From CAZYQW01 sp964649825 (lineage in GTDB: Bacteria > Planctomycetota > B15-G4 > JADJEK01): DNA of 48,984 nucleotides. Shown here one piece after another: positions 39,357-48,836 of the stretch. The stretch is taken from positions 1 to 48,984 of the forward strand of contig CAZYQW010000068.1 in NCBI GenBank assembly GCA_964649825.1. Direction: 5' to 3'. Position numbers and translations under genes: made by a program. The notes below the pieces were generated by a model that saw only the letters and a program-made list of their open reading frames with translations, searched no databases and was not told where the DNA came from. Positions within the stretch are counted from its first letter, which is position 1, and every line of letters starts with the position of its first letter.

Positions 39357-41315
39357 TCATTCCAGGTACGTGTAGCCGCGCAGCCCGCTGTCGTAGAACG
39401 TCAAGAGCGCGCGGCTCTCGGACACCGTTAGCGCGTCGCGCTGCACCGCGCGCTCGGCGTCGCGGCGGATCGATCGGCGGAGCTCCTCGGTGTCGAACTC
39501 GACGTAGCCGAGCACCTCGTTCACCGTGTCGCCCTGGATGATCTCATCGATGCTCCAGCGGCCCTGCTCGTCGAGCTTCAGGTGCACGACGTGCGTGTCG
39601 CCGAACAGGTTGTGGAGGTCGCCGAGGACTTCCTGGTAGGCGCCGAGCAGGAACACGCCGAGGTAGTACGGCTTGCCCTTGACCAGGTCGTGCAGCTCGA
39701 GCGTCTTCTTCTCCTCGCGCTTGTCGACGAAACGATCGATCTTGCCGTCCGAGTCGCAGGTGATGTCGGCCAGCACGGCGTTGCGCGTCGGCGCCTCGTC
39801 GAGCCGATGAATCGGCGCGATCGGAAAGAGCTGGCCGATCGCCCACGCGTCGGGAGCGGATTGGAAAACCGAGAAGTTGCAGAAGTAGATGTCCGACAGC
39901 AGCTCGGGGAGGTCCTGGAATTCGTCGTCGAGCCGCCCGAGCTTCTGCGAACGCTCGACGATCTCGCGGCCGACGGCCCAGAAGATCTGCTCCGACGCCG
40001 CGCGCTGCGGCAGGTTCATGTACCCGAGCGTGAACAGGCTCATCGCCTCGTCGCGCGCCTGCATCACGTCGTGGTAGACGCCGATCAGGTTGCGATCATT
40101 CAGCTCGCGGTACGCCGCGATCATGTCGACGAGCGGCTGCGGCTGCTGGGCCTCGGGCAGCGCGATCAGCTCGGCCTCGATCTTGTCGACGTCCGGGTGG
40201 ATGTCGAACCGCGATCGACCGAGCACGTTGCAGATCAACGCGCTCGAATGGGCGGCGATGTAGCGCCCCGACTCGCTGACGATGTTCGGATGCGGGACAT
40301 TCGCGTCCTGGCAGACGTTCTTCAACCGATAGACGATGTCCTCGGCGTACTCGTGGATCGTGTAGTTGACCGACGAGGCGTACGCCGACTGGCTGCCGTC
40401 GTAGTCGACGCCGAGACCGCCGCCGAGGTCGATCGTGTCGCACGCGGCGCCGAGACGCAGGAGCTCGGCGTAGATGTGGCCGAGCTCGGTCACCGCGTTC
40501 TTGAAGTGCCGGATGTCATAGATCTGGCTGCCGAGGTGGCAGTGGAGCATGTTGAGGCCGCCGAGCATGTCACGCTCGCGTAGGAACTCGACCCCGGCCA
40601 GGATCTCGGACATCGTGAGGCCGAACTTCGAGCGGAGACCGCCCGAGCTCTGCCAGCGTCCCGCCCCACGCGACGTCAGCTTGGCGCGGAACCCGATGCG
40701 CGGCTTCACCCCGTACTGGGCCGCCTTCACCGCGATCATCTCGAGCTCGCTGAACTTCTCGACGACGGTCGTGATGTTTCGACCGAGCTTGGTGGCGAGC
40801 ACCACCGTCTCGATGAACTCGCCGTCCTTGAAGCCGTTGCACACGATCGGCATCTCGTTCCGGCCCGCCGTCAACCCGAGCACGGCGAGAAGCTCGGGCT
40901 TCGAGCCCGCCTCGAACCCGAACCCCAGCCGCTCGTTCAGATCGCGGATCTGCTCGCACAGGTGGCGTTGCTGGTTGACCTTGATCGGGTAGACGCACGA
41001 GTACTTCCCCTTGTACTCCTGGTCGGACATCGTGCGGTCGAACGCCTCGCGCAGCTCGACGAGGCGGTGCTCGAGCAGGTCGTCGAAACGGAGCAGCACG
41101 GGCGCCGTGATGCCTCGCTCGGCGAGCCCCTGCATGACGTCGTACAGATCGATCGAACGATCCTGGTCCCGGTACGGATGGACCACGAGGTGGCCGGTCT
41201 GATTGACGCCGAAGTAGCCCTTCCCCCAGGAGGTGAGGCCGTACAGCTCGGCGGAGTCCTGGACACCCCAGCGACGATCGATGAAGGAGCGCTGGTGCGA
41301 CTTCAACGAGCTCAT
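39357..41315 (-). CDS. speA: Biosynthetic arginine decarboxylase
   Basis: 652 residues, close to the usual ~630-660. It converts arginine to agmatine, the first step of the agmatine route to putrescine and spermidine, and needs PLP and Mg. The PLP lysine is K112 in CVYPIKVNQQRHLCEQIRDL. Other signatures: GFEAGSKPELLAVL, CNGFKDGEFIETVVLATKLG, 'SSGGLRSKFGLTMSEILAGVEF', LHCHLGSQIYDIRHFKNAVT, TIDLGGGLGVDYDGSQSAYA, PNIVSESGRYIAAHSSALIC, 'SDIYFCNFSVFQSAPDAWAIGQLFPIAPIHRL', KGKPYYLGVFLLGAYQEVLG, 'GDTHVVHLKLDEQGRWSIDEIIQGDTVNEVLGYV'. It stands alone; no other spe gene is nearby. Confidence 0.97.
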   Translation of the reverse strand: MSSLKSHQRSFIDRRWGVQDSAELYGLTSWGKGYFGVNQTGHLVVHPYRDQDRSIDLYDVMQGLAERGITAPVLLRFDDLLEHRLVELREAFDRTMSDQEYKGKYSCVYPIKVNQQRHLCEQIRDLNERLGFGFEAGSKPELLAVLGLTAGRNEMPIVCNGFKDGEFIETVVLATKLGRNITTVVEKFSELEMIAVKAAQYGVKPRIGFRAKLTSRGAGRWQSSGGLRSKFGLTMSEILAGVEFLRERDMLGGLNMLHCHLGSQIYDIRHFKNAVTELGHIYAELLRLGAACDTIDLGGGLGVDYDGSQSAYASSVNYTIHEYAEDIVYRLKNVCQDANVPHPNIVSESGRYIAAHSSALICNVLGRSRFDIHPDVDKIEAELIALPEAQQPQPLVDMIAAYRELNDRNLIGVYHDVMQARDEAMSLFTLGYMNLPQRAASEQIFWAVGREIVERSQKLGRLDDEFQDLPELLSDIYFCNFSVFQSAPDAWAIGQLFPIAPIHRLDEAPTRNAVLADITCDSDGKIDRFVDKREEKKTLELHDLVKGKPYYLGVFLLGAYQEVLGDLHNLFGDTHVVHLKLDEQGRWSIDEIIQGDTVNEVLGYVEFDTEELRRSIRRDAERAVQRDALTVSESRALLTFYDSGLRGYTYLE

Positions 41316-41385
41316 GAGCGGTCCCCACGGTTACGGAATGGTGCGAGCAACGAAAGGGACGAACCTAACCGAGGATCGGGTCGAT

Positions 41386-41391
41386 AGTCTA
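41386..41391 (-). promoter_or_regulatory. Possible -10 box (TAGACT) of speA
   Basis: On the minus strand TAGACT lies 70 nt before the speA ATG. Same hexamer as upstream of the sulfatase gene. No clear -35. Confidence 0.3.
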
Positions 41392-41542
41392 CCGCGGCGT
41401 CGGGGAGATCTTCGTTCCGCGGGGGCGGCGCGGATCGACGTCATCGTCGGCTCGTTGGACGGGGACGCGCAGTGCAGCGGTGCCTTCGCCGGAGACTCGT
41501 CTTCAACGTCGCGGACGCGTGGCGCGTAAGGAGCCAAGTTCG

Positions 41543-43912
41543 ATGGAGAGGAGGCGCGTTCCGATGCGAGAGACGCGGTCGTCACGTTGGTCGATCCTGA
41601 CCATCCTCGCCACGCTCGTCGCGGTCGCCGCCCTGGTGATGTTCGCCGGCGACGACCCCGACGCGGTCGGACCGTCATCGGTCGTCCCTGTCGCCGATTC
41701 GACGGTGGCGACGGACAAGGTCGGGACGGACGCTGCCGCCCCGGCCGACGAGTTGCCGCGACGGGAGACGCACGCCGACGAAACCGCCGAGGCTCGCACG
41801 CCGCCAAATCGCCCGCGCGGGCTTCGGAACGGCGACAAGGTCGTCGTCACTGCGTCGCGAGCGAGAGACGGGTCTCCGGTCGAAGGCGCCACGGTGCGGG
41901 TCTTCTCCCTCTCGACACGCAATGACCTTCCTGGGGCTTCGATCGATGGTGCCACGGCGGAGCTGGTCGTTCAGGCCGACGAGCTCGGCCGCGCCGAGTT
42001 CTCGCTGCCCGGTTCGGTGTGGATCACCGGCGAGGCGGAGGGCCTCTACGGCACGCTCCGGCTGAGCTCGGCGGCTGCCGGCAACGAGAGCCTGCGGCTC
42101 CCCATGGAGGCGGACTCGTCACTGACGCTCCGGACGGTCGACCAGACCGGACGCCCGCTCGGGAACGTCCCGATCGTGCTGCGCGACCCGGTCGAAACCT
42201 CGTCACCGGCCCAGCGTCGACGGTCCGAACGGTGGCGCGGGCGGACCGGAGCGGACGGCTCGACGGCGATCGCTCACTTCCAGGAGGTGACTCGCGACCT
42301 CCGACCCGAATCCGACGACCGCTTCATCGTCGTCGAGATCGACCGGCTCCTCCGAGACTCGCCGCGGTGGTCGTTCTCGCGCGACCAAGTCCTCGGCGGC
42401 ACGGTGACGGTGACGCTTCCTCCCGGCGGACCGGTAGAGCTCGCGGTGGAAGCGCCGGACGGGACTCCGTTCGAGCAACCCACGTTGTTCTGGGTGGACG
42501 ACACCGGACGCCCGGGGGAGATGGTCACGCAGAGGCTCGAGGCGCCACGGGGCCGAGCGCGGCTGCCGTTCGTGCCGGACGGGCTGCTGCTGCGCGTCGC
42601 CGCCGCCGCCGTCGACGGCTCGTTCGAGCCCGCCGTGGTCCGAGCGCCCGGACCGACGCGAAGCGGCGACGACACGACGGTGACGGTCGAGTTCCTCGCC
42701 GCCGCGGAAACGGTCGAACGGTCGCGCGACGACGCGCCGGGAGAGGCGCCATTGGTTCCGATCTTCGTCGCGCGGCTCGTCGACGCGCAGGGCGCGCCGC
42801 TGCGTGACCGCGACGTCCGCTGCCGCGTCCAACCGACGGCGCGTGCGGCTCGGGACGGTGGGCGATGGACGGCGGCGCGGACCGACGGCGCGGGTCGGCT
42901 CGAGTTCCAAGCAGAACCCGGGAATCCGGTCGTCAACGCGTTCGCCGCCATCCTCGAGGTGGCGAACGAGGACCACGACACCACCGTTCGCGCCGAGGGA
43001 GTCGTGTCGGTCCGGGGTCTCACCGTTCCCGGCCGGCACGAGATCGGCGACGTTCGACTCGATCCGCCGACGCCCATCGTCGCCGGTCGCGTGCTCGATC
43101 CGGACGGACGGCCCTTGAGCCGCGCCCGGGTCAGCCTGCGCGAGGAGGACGAGCCGGTCCTCCACCGGCCGGTCGCGAGCGGCCGACTCCCTGTGATCGC
43201 CTCGACCCACCGGCGGAGCTTCCACGCCCTGCGCCACCCGTGGGACGTTCCGGTCCAGACCATCACGGACGAGCTCGGCCGTTTCCGGCTCTCATCGATC
43301 CTCCCGGCCGGCGTCCTCTCGATCTCCGTCGAACGAGATCATTGCTTCCCGGTGCACGACAAACGGATCGAATCGGGCGAGACGGACGTGGCCGTCACGA
43401 TGAAGCCGTGCGCCACGCTCGAAGGCGAGCTCCGCCTCGATCCCGGCGTTCCCACCGACGCCATCTGGATCGAGATCACTGCGCAGGGCCGCGCGTTCGT
43501 CCTTCCGATCGAGGAGGACGGCACGTTCTCGATCGGACGCCAACGCGCCGGCCTGATCACGGTGCGCGTCCGATCGCGCCTGGATCCGGAGCCGTTCGTG
43601 ACGGCGATCGTCGAGCTCGTGGCCGGTGAGTCCCGGTCGACGCCCGAGCTGTCCCCGTGCGACCTGCGCGGCAAGCTCCCGCTCCTCCACGTGCGCGTGG
43701 TCGACGCGGACGGCGCGCCGGCGAGCGGCGCCGTCATCCGCTTCGGAACGCACCGGCTCACCGTCCGTCCGACCGACGACGGTCGCGTCACGATCATCCG
43801 GCCGCGCGACCTCGCCTCGATCGAGGTCGAGTGGGACGGCCTCCCCTCGATCCGAGTCCCGCTCGCCGCCGAGCAGCAGGAGGTCGAGGTCGTGTTCGGT
43901 AGCAGTCGCTGA
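41543..43912 (+). CDS. Membrane-anchored carboxypeptidase-regulatory-like (Ig-like fold) protein
   Basis: 789 residues from the ATG at 41543, chosen for the AAGGAG 9 nt upstream; the ATG at 41564 is also possible. One membrane helix (SILTILATLVAVAALVMFAG, ~17-36) anchors a large exported part made of repeated transthyretin-like/CarboxypepD_reg domains: 'DGSPVEGATVRVFSLSTRN', LRTVDQTGRPLGNVPIVLRD, ARLVDAQGAPLRDRDVRCRV, AGRVLDPDGRPLSRARVSLR, 'ITDELGRFRLSSILPAGVLSISVERDHCF', VRVVDADGAPASGAVIRFGT. Such proteins are frequent in Planctomycetota and probably serve adhesion or structural roles. It is convergent with the DJ-1/thioredoxin gene. Confidence 0.85.
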   Translation: MERRRVPMRETRSSRWSILTILATLVAVAALVMFAGDDPDAVGPSSVVPVADSTVATDKVGTDAAAPADELPRRETHADETAEARTPPNRPRGLRNGDKVVVTASRARDGSPVEGATVRVFSLSTRNDLPGASIDGATAELVVQADELGRAEFSLPGSVWITGEAEGLYGTLRLSSAAAGNESLRLPMEADSSLTLRTVDQTGRPLGNVPIVLRDPVETSSPAQRRRSERWRGRTGADGSTAIAHFQEVTRDLRPESDDRFIVVEIDRLLRDSPRWSFSRDQVLGGTVTVTLPPGGPVELAVEAPDGTPFEQPTLFWVDDTGRPGEMVTQRLEAPRGRARLPFVPDGLLLRVAAAAVDGSFEPAVVRAPGPTRSGDDTTVTVEFLAAAETVERSRDDAPGEAPLVPIFVARLVDAQGAPLRDRDVRCRVQPTARAARDGGRWTAARTDGAGRLEFQAEPGNPVVNAFAAILEVANEDHDTTVRAEGVVSVRGLTVPGRHEIGDVRLDPPTPIVAGRVLDPDGRPLSRARVSLREEDEPVLHRPVASGRLPVIASTHRRSFHALRHPWDVPVQTITDELGRFRLSSILPAGVLSISVERDHCFPVHDKRIESGETDVAVTMKPCATLEGELRLDPGVPTDAIWIEITAQGRAFVLPIEEDGTFSIGRQRAGLITVRVRSRLDPEPFVTAIVELVAGESRSTPELSPCDLRGKLPLLHVRVVDADGAPASGAVIRFGTHRLTVRPTDDGRVTIIRPRDLASIEVEWDGLPSIRVPLAAEQQEVEVVFGSSR

Positions 43913-43927
43913 GACGCTTCTCGTCTC
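43911..43927. terminator. Hairpin between convergent genes
   Basis: GAGACG (43911-43916) and CGTCTC (43922-43927) pair perfectly around CTTCT, starting inside the TGA of the upstream gene and ending 6 nt before the stop of the convergent one. It could serve both strands. Confidence 0.45.
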
Positions 43928-43932
43928 GGTCG

Positions 43933-45291
43933 TCAGCCTTCGCTGGTGGTGACGAGCGCTCGCTCGATCGCGCGGCTCACCTCGCGGTCTCCGTAGCGGA
44001 GCTTCCGCTCGGCCAGCTCGTAGTTGTTGCCGTGGAACGGCGGCAAGAGCACGCGGCCGTCGCGCGAGAGGATCCAGATCGTCGGCGTACCGTACTTCTG
44101 CCACTCGTCGCGCGCCCGGAACCGGCCGGCCGCCGGCGAGTTCCCGGAGGCGCCGGAAGGGACTTTGCCGAGCAGCTCGAACGTGGGATCGTAGTAGACG
44201 GTCTCGAACGGGATCACGCCGGTCGCGATCGCGCGCTGCGTCGCGGCCACGAACCGCTGCCGCTGCGCTTCGAACCGTTCGGCGGATCGCGAGAACCCGC
44301 CTTCCTCGTAGCCGAACTGCTTCTCGTGGAGCACCGGCGGGCAGGCGATCGGGATGAAGGCGACGCCCTGCCCGCCGAATCGCACGGAGAGATGATGCAC
44401 GAGGGCCATCTCGTCCTGCGAGTCCTCGCACCAGAGACCGCCGCGCCGCGCCTCGCCTTCGTGCTCCCCCCCGCCGAAGAAGAAGAGGACGACCACGCGA
44501 TCCTCCGCGCGCGGCAGATCGAGGACGCGGTAGCTGCGTCCGGCCTCGTCCTCGACCGTCACGTCCCGGTCGACGACGTCGAGGACGTCGTAGGAACGTT
44601 GCTGCCCCGGCTGATGGACGTAGTGCGCGACGCGCTCGAGGTTCCAGTCGATCACAAGCCCGCGCGCGACGCCGACGGCAGGATCCTCGCCGTAGAGCGT
44701 CTCCACCACGTAGAGCGCCGGATCGTACGACCCCGCGCCGCCGACGCTCGTGATCACGTTCCCGTCGACGACGAACGAGACGCCGTCGAGGACGTGCGCC
44801 TTCGGATGACGCGCTCGCAGCGCGGGGACGTCCCCCGGGAACGTCGTGCACCGCCGGCCGTCCAGGAGCCCCGCCTTCGCGAGCACGAACGCGCCGTCGC
44901 AGAGCGACATCACGAAGCGCGCCGACTTCGCACGCTCGCGAACGAACTCGATCAGCGCCGGGTCGTCGAACCCCTCGCCCACGTGACGCTCGGCGCTCGG
45001 GACGACGAGGACGTCGAGCGGCGGCGCCGATCGGTAGTCGTAGTCGGGAGTGATCCTCAACGCCTCGAACGTCGTGATCGGGTCCTTCGTCGGTCCGATC
45101 GTGCAGACCTCGATCCCCGGCTTGGCGTGGAACGGCGTGTGATGGAGGACGTCGAGCGGAGCGATCAGCTCGCTGTTGTAGACGCCGTTCTCGATCAGGA
45201 AGCCGGCCCGCAGCTTCTCCTGCGCGATGCCCAGGACGCCGCGGGCGAGCAGCAAGGCTCCGGCGAGCGCGAGCACGGTTGCGCGTTTCAT
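43933..45291 (-). CDS. Exported DJ-1/PfpI domain fused to a thioredoxin-like domain
   Basis: 452 residues. The ATG at 45291 overlaps the stop of the transporter gene and has GGAGG 7 nt upstream. A signal peptide (VLALAGALLLARGVLGIAQE) precedes a GATase1/DJ-1-like domain (~27-235): FLIENGVYNSELIAPLDVLH, LDVLVVPSAERHVGEG, the nucleophile elbow VMSLCDGAFVLAKAGLLDGR with C131, and 'VITSVGGAGSYDPALYVVETLYG'. The C-terminal domain (~250-440) resembles AhpC/thioredoxin folds: VVVLFFFGGGEHEG, LWCEDSQDEMALVHHLSVRF, AFIPIACPPVLHEKQFGYEE, YGTPTIWILSRDGRVLLPPF (cis-Pro). It may be a redox or carbonyl-stress protein of the cell envelope; the activity is not known. Confidence 0.85.
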   Translation of the reverse strand: MKRATVLALAGALLLARGVLGIAQEKLRAGFLIENGVYNSELIAPLDVLHHTPFHAKPGIEVCTIGPTKDPITTFEALRITPDYDYRSAPPLDVLVVPSAERHVGEGFDDPALIEFVRERAKSARFVMSLCDGAFVLAKAGLLDGRRCTTFPGDVPALRARHPKAHVLDGVSFVVDGNVITSVGGAGSYDPALYVVETLYGEDPAVGVARGLVIDWNLERVAHYVHQPGQQRSYDVLDVVDRDVTVEDEAGRSYRVLDLPRAEDRVVVLFFFGGGEHEGEARRGGLWCEDSQDEMALVHHLSVRFGGQGVAFIPIACPPVLHEKQFGYEEGGFSRSAERFEAQRQRFVAATQRAIATGVIPFETVYYDPTFELLGKVPSGASGNSPAAGRFRARDEWQKYGTPTIWILSRDGRVLLPPFHGNNYELAERKLRYGDREVSRAIERALVTTSEG

Positions 45292-46631
45292 GTCGCCGCC
45301 TCCACCGCCGCGTCCTCCTCCTGCTGCCGCGCCTTCGCCTCGATCACGTACTTCACGAAGTAGTTCACCACCGGCACGCCGAGGATCAGGCCCCACATGC
45401 CGAACATGTGATGGCTGATGACGAGGATGCCGAGCACGAGGACGGGGTTCATGCGCAGGTGCGCGCCGTAGATCCTCGGGTTCAGGATGTAGGCCTCGAT
45501 CATGTGGATCACGGTGATGAACGCGATCGACACGACCAGGAGCCCGATGTCGCCGACCGTCAGCGCGGTCAGGCAGATCGGGACGCTGGAGATGAAGACG
45601 CCGGCGACCGGAATGAAGCTGCAGATGAAGACGACCATCGACAGGAACGTGATGTTCGGCATCCCCATGAAGTAGAGCCCGATCGCGGTCAACGCCGTGT
45701 TCAGGATCGCGATCATGAGCTGCGCCTCGAGCGCCTGACCGAGCACGCGGCCGAAGTGCGAGACGCTGTCGCTGATCTCGTCGTACACGAACTGCGCCCG
45801 CGTGTCGTGAAGGTGCCGCGCGCCGCGCGCGAGGTTAGGGAAGTCCAACACGATCAGGAACGAGAAGAGGAGCGACAACAGGAAGGCCGAGCCGAGCGCG
45901 AGCGACTGCTGCGCCACGTTGATGACGAACGGCAAGATGTTCTTCCACTTGTCGTCCGACTCGAACGTCAAGTCGGACAGCGCCGGCCGACCGTGCGACG
46001 CCGCCTGCAGCCCCTCCGCCGCCACCGTCAGACCCTCCGTGGTGGCGTCGATCCATTCGGCCGACGTGTCGCCGGCGCGCAATGCGTCCAGGCCCTTCGT
46101 GGCCCGGGCCAGCCCCTCGGCCGCGACCGAGAGCGCTTCCATCGAGACCGCGTCGACCGGCCGCCCGGCCGCCGCTTCGGCCGAAGGCTTCCTCGTGCTC
46201 GAACGATCGAATCCGAGCGCCTCCGCGATGATCTGCCCCGCCTTCAGGTCCTGCGGGAGCGCCTCGTTGATCGTCGGGTAGTCGTGGCGCAGCCGATCGA
46301 TGAACTTGTCGAGCTTCCCCAGGTTCGTCTCGACCTGCGACGGGAAGCTCTTCGCCTGCTGCGCGAGCGCCGGGCCGATCAGGATCCCGAGCGCGATCAA
46401 CATCGCCAGCAACCCGAGGAAGCCGACGATGACCCGCCGCCTCCTCGACTCGATGCGGTTCTCCATCGCCTCCACGATGTGCTGCAGGATGTACCCGAAC
46501 ACGAAGGTCAGGAAGACGAGGAAGAAGAATGGCCTGAGGAGCCAAAGCACCCCAAACACCATCGACCAGACGAAGACCTTCTGGATGAAGGGGACGAACC
46601 GATCCCAGGGAGGAGGAAGTGGATTCGGCAT
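45288..46631 (-). CDS. AI-2E family transporter (PerM-like membrane protein)
   Basis: 447 residues from the ATG at 46631 (GGAGAG 6 nt upstream); the open frame further upstream is not protein-like. Helices: FVWSMVFGVLWLLRPFFFLV and VFGYILQHIVEAMENRIESR near the start, RVIVGFLGLLAMLIALGILI, then a soluble insert of ~140 residues (~95-235) that is unusually long, with a run of SMEALSVAAEGLARATKGLD. The family core follows: LSLLFSFLIVLDFPNLARGA, 'LNTALTAIGLYFMGMPNITFLSMVVFICSFIPVAGVFISSVPI', AYILNPRIYGAHLRMNPVLV, GLILGVPVVNYFVKYV. Members export small molecules or ions. Overlaps the next gene (ATGA). A possible -10 (TACGCT) lies 27-40 nt upstream. Confidence 0.92.
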   Translation of the reverse strand: MPNPLPPPWDRFVPFIQKVFVWSMVFGVLWLLRPFFFLVFLTFVFGYILQHIVEAMENRIESRRRRVIVGFLGLLAMLIALGILIGPALAQQAKSFPSQVETNLGKLDKFIDRLRHDYPTINEALPQDLKAGQIIAEALGFDRSSTRKPSAEAAAGRPVDAVSMEALSVAAEGLARATKGLDALRAGDTSAEWIDATTEGLTVAAEGLQAASHGRPALSDLTFESDDKWKNILPFVINVAQQSLALGSAFLLSLLFSFLIVLDFPNLARGARHLHDTRAQFVYDEISDSVSHFGRVLGQALEAQLMIAILNTALTAIGLYFMGMPNITFLSMVVFICSFIPVAGVFISSVPICLTALTVGDIGLLVVSIAFITVIHMIEAYILNPRIYGAHLRMNPVLVLGILVISHHMFGMWGLILGVPVVNYFVKYVIEAKARQQEEDAAVEAAT

Positions 46632-46802
46632 TCTGCTCTCCGGAGTCCGAACCGCCCCAGCGTATAGAGGAGCCCAGCCCAAGTCCCGCGGCCCGACAGG
46701 AGGGAATCGACGGAATCGGAAATAGAATCCCGAGCGCGGTCTTTTCGCCGCCGCCTCGTTCGTCGGCAGGGTGAACCAGTATCCCAAACGACGGAGAAAC
46801 CC

Positions 46803-47168
46803 ATGCGGTACATGCTGCTCATCTGTGCGGACGAATCGGGCAACGCGGAGATGTCCGCCGAGGAGATGGGCACGATGATGGCCGAGTACGAGAAGTTCTC
46901 GAACGACCTCGGGGCAGCCGGCGCGTACGTCGCGTCCGATCGGCTGCGCCCGGTGTCGACCGCGACGACCATTCGCGTCCGCGGCGGCGAGATCCTGACG
47001 ACGGACGGGCCGTTCGCCGAGACGAAGGAGCAGCTCGGCGGCTACTACTTGATCGATGTCGCCAACCTCGACGAAGCGATTGGGTGGGCGCGACGCATCC
47101 CGTCCGCGCGCTACGGCTGCGTCGAAGTGCGCCCGGTCTGGGACATGGCGGAGGATCAGTCCGGTTGA
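46803..47168 (+). CDS. YCII/DGPF-domain protein
   Basis: 121 residues from the ATG at 46803 (GGAGA 6 nt upstream). The YCII-related fold is a ferredoxin-like dimer with an active-site His/Asp in the YciI enzyme. This member has the DGPF signature (LTTDGPFAETKEQLGGYYLI) and MRYMLLICADESG, 'LRPVSTATTIRVRGGEIL', WARRIPSARYGCVEVRPVWD. DGPF proteins are well-known genomic partners of ECF42 sigma factors, and the next gene is one, starting inside this stop codon (TTGA). The function of DGPF proteins is not settled. Confidence 0.93.
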   Translation: MRYMLLICADESGNAEMSAEEMGTMMAEYEKFSNDLGAAGAYVASDRLRPVSTATTIRVRGGEILTTDGPFAETKEQLGGYYLIDVANLDEAIGWARRIPSARYGCVEVRPVWDMAEDQSG

Positions 47169-48403
47169 CCGAATCGGGCCGGACTTCCCGCGACACCGTC
47201 GAACGCGTGTTCCGCGAGGAACACGGCCGCATCCTCGCCACCCTGATCCGCGTCCTCGGCGACTTCGACCGCGCCGAGGACGCCCTCGCCGACGCCCTCG
47301 CGACCGCCCTCGAACGTTGGCCGAACGAAGGCGTCCCGCAGCGGCCCGGCGCGTGGATCACGACCACCGCACGACACCGCGCGATCGATCGGATCCGCCG
47401 CGAGTCGCGAGAGACCGACGCCGCCGCCGAGCCCGCGTCCGGGGAGACCATCGAGATGATCGACCGAGGCATCGACGAGTCCGTCGAAGACGATCGGCTG
47501 CGCCTCGTCTTCACCTGCTGCCACCCCGCGATCGCGCGCGAGTCGCAGATCCCGTTGACCCTCCGCACGCTCTGCGGCCTCACCACTCCGGAGATCGCCC
47601 GCGCGTTCCTCGTCCCCACCGCGACGATGTCCCAACGCATCGTGCGCGCGAAACGCAAGATCCGCGAAGCCGGCATCCCCTATCGCGTCCCCCCCGACCC
47701 GCTGCTCCGCGAACGCCTCCCCTCCGTCCTCGCCATCATCTATCTCGTCTTCAACGAAGGCTACGCCGCCACCGCCGGCCACGTCCTCAACCGTCAGGAG
47801 CTCTGCGCCGAAGCGATCCGCCTCGCCCGCATCGTGTCCGACCTCCTGCCGTCCGAACCGGAAACCCGCGGTCTCCTCGCCCTCCTCCTCCTCACCGACG
47901 CCCGCCGCCCCGCCCGCGTCGACGCATCGGGAGTGCCCGTTCGCCTCGAGGACCAGGATCGCACGACGTGGGACCGCCTTCAGATCGACCAAGGCCAGTC
48001 CATCCTGTCGTCCGTTCCACCCGGTACGACCGGCACCTACCTCACCCAAGCCCGCATCGCCGCCGAACACGCCCGCGCCCCCGACTGGTCCACGACCGAT
48101 TGGTCTCGCGTCGTCGCCCTCTACGACGAGCTCGACCACCTCCACCCGACCCCCGTCGTAAAGCTGAACCGCGCCGCCGCCATCGCCATGCTCACCGGCC
48201 CCGCCGCCGCCCTCGCCCTTCTCGACGACCTCGCTCGCACCCGCACGCTCGACCACTACACGTACTTCCACGCCGCACGCGCCGACTTCCTCCGCCGCCT
48301 CGGCCGCCCCACCGAAGCCCGCGCCGCCTACCAACGCGCCATCGCCCTCTCCTCCAACACCGCCGAACGCCGTTTCCTCGAACTCCGCCTCGCAACCCTC
48401 TAA
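47165..48403 (+). CDS. ECF42-type RNA polymerase sigma factor with long C-terminal extension
   Basis: 412 residues from the TTG at 47165, which overlaps the TGA of the YCII gene (TTGA); frames from upstream starts add residues encoded inside the YCII gene. Region 2: DTVERVFREEHGRILATLIR, DFDRAEDALADALATALERW, GAWITTTARHRAIDRIRRES. Region 4: LVFTCCHPAIARESQIPLTL, 'RTLCGLTTPEIARAFLVPTATMSQRIVRAKRKI'. The ~220-residue C-terminal extension is helical and TPR-like (LLRERLPSVLAIIYLVFNEG, 'YDELDHLHPTPVVKLNRAAAIAML', FHAARADFLRRLGRPTEARA), as expected for ECF42. No anti-sigma gene is present; the extension is thought to control activity in this group. Confidence 0.95.
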   Translation: MTESGRTSRDTVERVFREEHGRILATLIRVLGDFDRAEDALADALATALERWPNEGVPQRPGAWITTTARHRAIDRIRRESRETDAAAEPASGETIEMIDRGIDESVEDDRLRLVFTCCHPAIARESQIPLTLRTLCGLTTPEIARAFLVPTATMSQRIVRAKRKIREAGIPYRVPPDPLLRERLPSVLAIIYLVFNEGYAATAGHVLNRQELCAEAIRLARIVSDLLPSEPETRGLLALLLLTDARRPARVDASGVPVRLEDQDRTTWDRLQIDQGQSILSSVPPGTTGTYLTQARIAAEHARAPDWSTTDWSRVVALYDELDHLHPTPVVKLNRAAAIAMLTGPAAALALLDDLARTRTLDHYTYFHAARADFLRRLGRPTEARAAYQRAIALSSNTAERRFLELRLATL

Positions 48404-48451
48404 TCCCCCCATCCAAAATCCAAAATCCATCAGACGCCGCAGGCGCACCAC

Positions 48452-48473
48452 GGGGGCAAGGGGCGCAGCCCCC
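48452..48473 (+). terminator. Possible terminator hairpin after the ECF42 gene
   Basis: GGGGGC (48452-48457) and GCCCCC (48468-48473) pair around a 10-nt loop, 49 nt after the stop. The 14-mer GCCGCAGGCGCACC flanks it on both sides (48436-48449 and 48484-48497). Confidence 0.4.
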
Positions 48474-48577
48474 ATCCATCGCCGCCGCAGGCGCACCTTA
48501 TTGACTCTTCCCTCCTCCCCGAAGACGCACGTCACGACCCCACCCTCCGCCTCGACCCTCGACGCCTCCCGGGCATC

Positions 48578-48786
48578 GAAAGGGAGCGGCGGCGGTCGTC
48601 GAATCGGAGCGAGCAGGAGGGGGGCCGACCCGTCCCACTTCAACGGACGCGTGGTCTCCTTCAAACGCCCCCCACCCTTCGAACTCGATGCGACGTGCCA
48701 CGGTCGGTGTAGCTGGAAGGCTCACTCCACACCGGTCGCAGGGTCCCCCGCTCGCTCCGATTCGACGACCGCCGCCGCTCCCTTTC
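48578..48786. repeat. Hairpin element, copy 2 (209 bp, 37-bp terminal inverted repeats)
   Basis: Second copy of the element at 14862-15070. Here the arms are perfect over 37 bp. Position 48598 (G) pairs with 48766 (C), where copy 1 has C and G. The core differs from copy 1 at a few positions only. It lies 174 nt downstream of a sigma-factor gene, whereas copy 1 is 278 nt upstream of one. Confidence 0.85.
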
Positions 48787-48836
48787 GTGTCGAAACCCCA
48801 CCCCCTCCCGACACACGCACCTCTCCTTCGTCCAGC

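Noticed and set aside
46632..46787. N-terminal extension of the AI-2E-family transporter
   Set aside because: Arg/Pro-rich and not family-like; the ATG at 46631 has a GGAGAG site and begins the conserved part.
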